Source: Chloroflexota bacterium
Lineage (GTDB): Bacteria > Chloroflexota > Anaerolineae > Aggregatilineales > Phototrophicaceae
Assembly: GCA_026706395.1 (NCBI GenBank)
Contig: JAPOYU010000098.1
Coordinates: 3,587 to 47,833 of the forward strand
Length of the DNA stretch: 44,247 nucleotides
Reading direction: 5' to 3'
A program made the position numbers and the translations under genes. Below, in pieces: positions 42,256 to 44,247 of this stretch; within the stretch, counting starts at the first letter, position 1, and every line of letters begins with the position of its first letter. The notes beneath the pieces were generated by a model. That model was not told the origin of the DNA. It worked only from the letters and a program-made list of their open reading frames with translations, and searched no databases.

Positions 42256-43935
42256 ATGCTTAACGGTCTGATGATGGACTACCCGCTGACGCTGAACACG
42301 ATCGTCGAACATGCCCGGCGCATGACGCCACGCAAAATGATCAAGACCAAGCTGCCCGATGGCAGTTGGCACGAATACAACTACGTCGAGTTTTACCGCC
42401 GCGTCAAGAAGCTGGGCAATGTGCTGGAGGCGCTTGGCGTGGCGCCGGGCGACCGCGTCTCCACCTTCGCTTGGAATACTTTCGAGCATTTGGAACTCTA
42501 CTTCGGCATTCCCGGCGCCGGCGCGGTCATCCATACGCTGAACATCCGCCTCTCGCCTGAGCAGCTCAAATTCATCATCGACCACGCCGAAGACAAGGTC
42601 ATCTTCATCGACGGCACGCTCCTGCCGCTCATAGAGCCAATCGCCGCGCAGTTGGAAACCGTCGAACATTTTGTGCTCTTCAACGCGGACAAGAGCCGAG
42701 AAGTCAACCTGCCCAACGCGCTCCACTACGAAGAACTGATGGCGGCTGCAAGCGACGACTACGCCTGGCGCTGCGCCGACGAAAACATGGCGATGGGGCT
42801 CTGCTACACCAGCGGCACCACCGGCATGCCCAAAGGCGTTTTGTACAGTCACCGCTCGATGATGCTGCACACCTTGGGCGTTTTGGCTAAAACGGCGCTG
42901 GGCCCCACAGAAGCCGATGTTGTGCTGCCGGTCGTGCCGCAGTTCCATGCTATGGCTTGGGGTTTGCCCTATGCCTGCGCCTGGGTCGGCTCGACCATCA
43001 TCATGCCCGGCCCTCACCTCAAGCCGGCGCCATTGGCGGAGATGATCGAGGGCGAACGCGTCACAATTGCCGCCGGCGTGCCGACAATCTGGAACGGCCT
43101 GTACCATGAACTGCGCCGTAATCCGCGCGATATCTCGTCGATCACCCAGCTTGTCGTCGGCGGCTCAGCTATGCCCCGCGGCTTGATCGAAGCTTACGAG
43201 CGCGATTTCCACGTCAATGTCGTGCACGCCTGGGGCATGACCGAGATGTCGCCCATCGGCAGCGTATCGAAGCTGCAGACGCGGCACCGAGACCTTGATG
43301 AAAACGGACGTTGGGATATCAAGGCGAAGCAGGGCTACTTCGTGCCCGGCGTCGATGCGCGCATCATCGACGATGACGGGGTGGAGCTGACCTGGGACGG
43401 CGAGACGATGGGCGAGCTGCAAGTGCGCGGCTATTGGGTGGCCGGTCAGTATTACAAGCTCGAGCATGACCACGAGCACTTCACCACCGATGGCTGGTTC
43501 CGCACCGGCGATGTCGTCACGATAGACGCGGACGGCTACATGACCATCACCGACCGGACGAAGGACCTGGTCAAAAGCGGCGGCGAATGGATCTCCTCGG
43601 TCGACCTGGAGAATATGCTGATTTCCCACCCCGATGTGCTGGAAGCGGCGGTCATCGCCGTGCCCGATGAAACCTGGGGCGAGCGCCCGCTGGCGGTCCT
43701 CGTCCCGCTCGAAGCCAACTGCGACCCGCAAGCGCTGAACGCCTGGCTCCTGGAGCATTTTCCCAAGTTCTGGCTGCCGGATCGCTACATAGTCGTCGAC
43801 GAGATCCCCAAGACAGGCGTGGGCAAAATGGACAAGAAACTGCTGCGGCAGCTCTACGCGGATGGGGAGTTGGACCCCCATCCCCCGGCCCCTTCCCCCA
43901 AGATGAGGGAAGGGGAGGATAGCAACAGATTCTGA
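42256..43935 (+). CDS. acyl-CoA synthetase (AMP-binding, medium/long-chain fatty-acid type)
   Basis: 559 residues from ATG 42256. The P-loop signature is [19 protein letters not shown] near residue 180. [13 protein letters not shown] (A5) and [19 protein letters not shown] (A7-A8), then [16 protein letters not shown] and the A10 lysine in [11 protein letters not shown] are all present. This is the FadD-like branch that activates fatty or aryl acids with CoA. The authentic end should be near [10 protein letters not shown]. The frame continues for about 20 more residues ([15 protein letters not shown]) that are encoded by a G-rich repeat at 43873-43918. Confidence 0.93.
   Translation: MLNGLMMDYPLTLNTIVEHARRMTPRKMIKTKLPDGSWHEYNYVEFYRRVKKLGNVLEALGVAPGDRVSTFAWNTFEHLELYFGIPGAGAVIHTLNIRLSPEQLKFIIDHAEDKVIFIDGTLLPLIEPIAAQLETVEHFVLFNADKSREVNLPNALHYEELMAAASDDYAWRCADENMAMGLCYTSGTTGMPKGVLYSHRSMMLHTLGVLAKTALGPTEADVVLPVVPQFHAMAWGLPYACAWVGSTIIMPGPHLKPAPLAEMIEGERVTIAAGVPTIWNGLYHELRRNPRDISSITQLVVGGSAMPRGLIEAYERDFHVNVVHAWGMTEMSPIGSVSKLQTRHRDLDENGRWDIKAKQGYFVPGVDARIIDDDGVELTWDGETMGELQVRGYWVAGQYYKLEHDHEHFTTDGWFRTGDVVTIDADGYMTITDRTKDLVKSGGEWISSVDLENMLISHPDVLEAAVIAVPDETWGERPLAVLVPLEANCDPQALNAWLLEHFPKFWLPDRYIVVDEIPKTGVGKMDKKLLRQLYADGELDPHPPAPSPKMREGEDSNRF
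43873..43918 (-). repeat. G-rich repeat translated as the C-terminus of the acyl-CoA synthetase
   Basis: CCCCCATCCCCCGGCCCCTTCCCCCAAGATGAGG-type element in reverse orientation to the copies at 27656 and 33652. The synthetase frame passes through it without a stop and ends 15 bases later. Confidence 0.75.
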
Positions 43936-43942
43936 ATGTAGA

Positions 43943-43983
43943 AGCCCCTCCCTCTGCATGGGGAGGGGTTTGGGGTGGGGGTA
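43943..43983 (+). repeat. G-rich repeat abutting the next start codon
   Basis: CCCCTCCCTCTGCATGGGGAGGGGTTTGGGGTGGGGG lies 3-6 bases before the ATG at 43987, in the position of a ribosome site. Same arrangement as at 33652. Confidence 0.75.
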
Positions 43984-43986
43984 ATC

Positions 43987-44247
43987 ATGAAAATCACAGG
44001 TATCGACTCGATCGTATTCGAACATCGGATGGCGCGCCCTATCGGCGATGCCAATAATCCGCGCGGCCGCGACTTAAACGCCGGGCTGGCTGTTTTCCTC
44101 GAAGCCGACAATGGACTGATCGGCGTGGGGCTCGGCGACCCGGGCCAGCAGGCGGCTATTCACGCCATGGCGGAGAACCTGCTCTTCGGGCGGGACCCGC
44201 GCGGCGTCGTCGGTTTGTGGGGGCGCATGGCGAATTTCGCTTTCAAG
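43987..44247 (+). CDS. enolase-superfamily protein, N-terminal part (runs off window)
   Basis: 87 codons are visible from ATG 43987: MKITGIDSIVFEHRMARPIG at the start, then LAVFLEADNGLIGVGLGDPG, and a GLWGRMANF segment. This is the capping N-domain of the mandelate racemase/muconate-lactonizing family. It is a different subgroup from the enzyme at 6252. The active-site barrel lies outside the window, so the reaction is unknown. Its ribosome site, if any, is the G-rich repeat just upstream. Confidence 0.8.
   Translation, partial: MKITGIDSIVFEHRMARPIGDANNPRGRDLNAGLAVFLEADNGLIGVGLGDPGQQAAIHAMAENLLFGRDPRGVVGLWGRMANFAFK

Overview
The window looks like one contig from a GC-rich, carbohydrate-specialised bacterium. 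The best taxonomic guess is Chloroflexota, possibly an uncultured Anaerolineae- or Caldilinea-like lineage. That guess rests on the gene mix (GH4 glycosidase, MlrC, RpiR, iol genes, cupins, PhyH dioxygenases, ABC transporter remnants) and on many short G-rich dispersed palindromes. There is no rRNA or other phylogenetic marker, so it is weak. Promoters of the TTGACA/TATAAT type can be read upstream of several genes.

Layout. 1-7.6 kb: end of an MmgE/PrpD gene, a GNAT protein, a cysteine-synthase-like gene coupled to an RpiR regulator, an MlrC peptidase, and an enolase-superfamily racemase followed by the truncated start of another gene. 7.5-12.3 kb: a large BNR/sortilin-like beta-propeller protein, the C-terminal stub of a sugar ABC permease, and a tandem SnoaL-like protein. 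12.3-19.4 kb: an amino-acid permease fused to UspA domains, a coiled-coil gene of ten 11-residue repeats broken by stops, and a minus-strand ara cluster (araD, an unusual secreted two-repeat protein, araA) behind a small membrane protein. 19.4-20.9 kb: debris of an oligopeptide ABC transporter. 21-26.9 kb: GH4 galactosidase divergent from a DeoR-LacI hybrid regulator, a sulfatase coupled to a sugar isomerase, and rpiA. 27-29.6 kb: cupin, cytochrome P450, RelE-type toxin with antitoxin. 29.6-37.8 kb: an inositol catabolic cluster iolG-iolC-(ClbS/DfsB)-iolB-[AAA ATPase + DUF4435 Toprim]-iolD. 37.9-44.2 kb: PhyH dioxygenase, Gfo/Idh/MocA oxidoreductase, glutamine-synthetase-like ligase, SDR, acyl-CoA synthetase, and the start of a second enolase-superfamily gene.

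How it works together. Most genes serve uptake and oxidation of plant- or algal-type carbohydrates: arabinose (araA/araD), alpha-galactosides (GH4), sulfated sugars (sulfatase plus isomerase), ribose-5-phosphate (rpiA) and inositol (iolG, C, B, D; iolE, iolA and iolJ are not in the window). The plus-strand genes after iolD look like an accessory catabolic route that includes a ligation step by a glutamine-synthetase homologue.

The most striking features are: (1) a PARIS-like two-gene anti-phage module (AriA/AriB type) embedded between iolB and iolD, whose ATPase gene has foreign-looking codon use only between its Walker A and ABC-signature ends; (2) at least eleven copies of a G-rich palindromic repeat that abut genes and, in three cases, are translated as part of a protein; (3) a second dispersed repeat family (CTCTGTG / CTCGGTGGT) placed just upstream of several start codons; and (4) transporter genes in visible decay.
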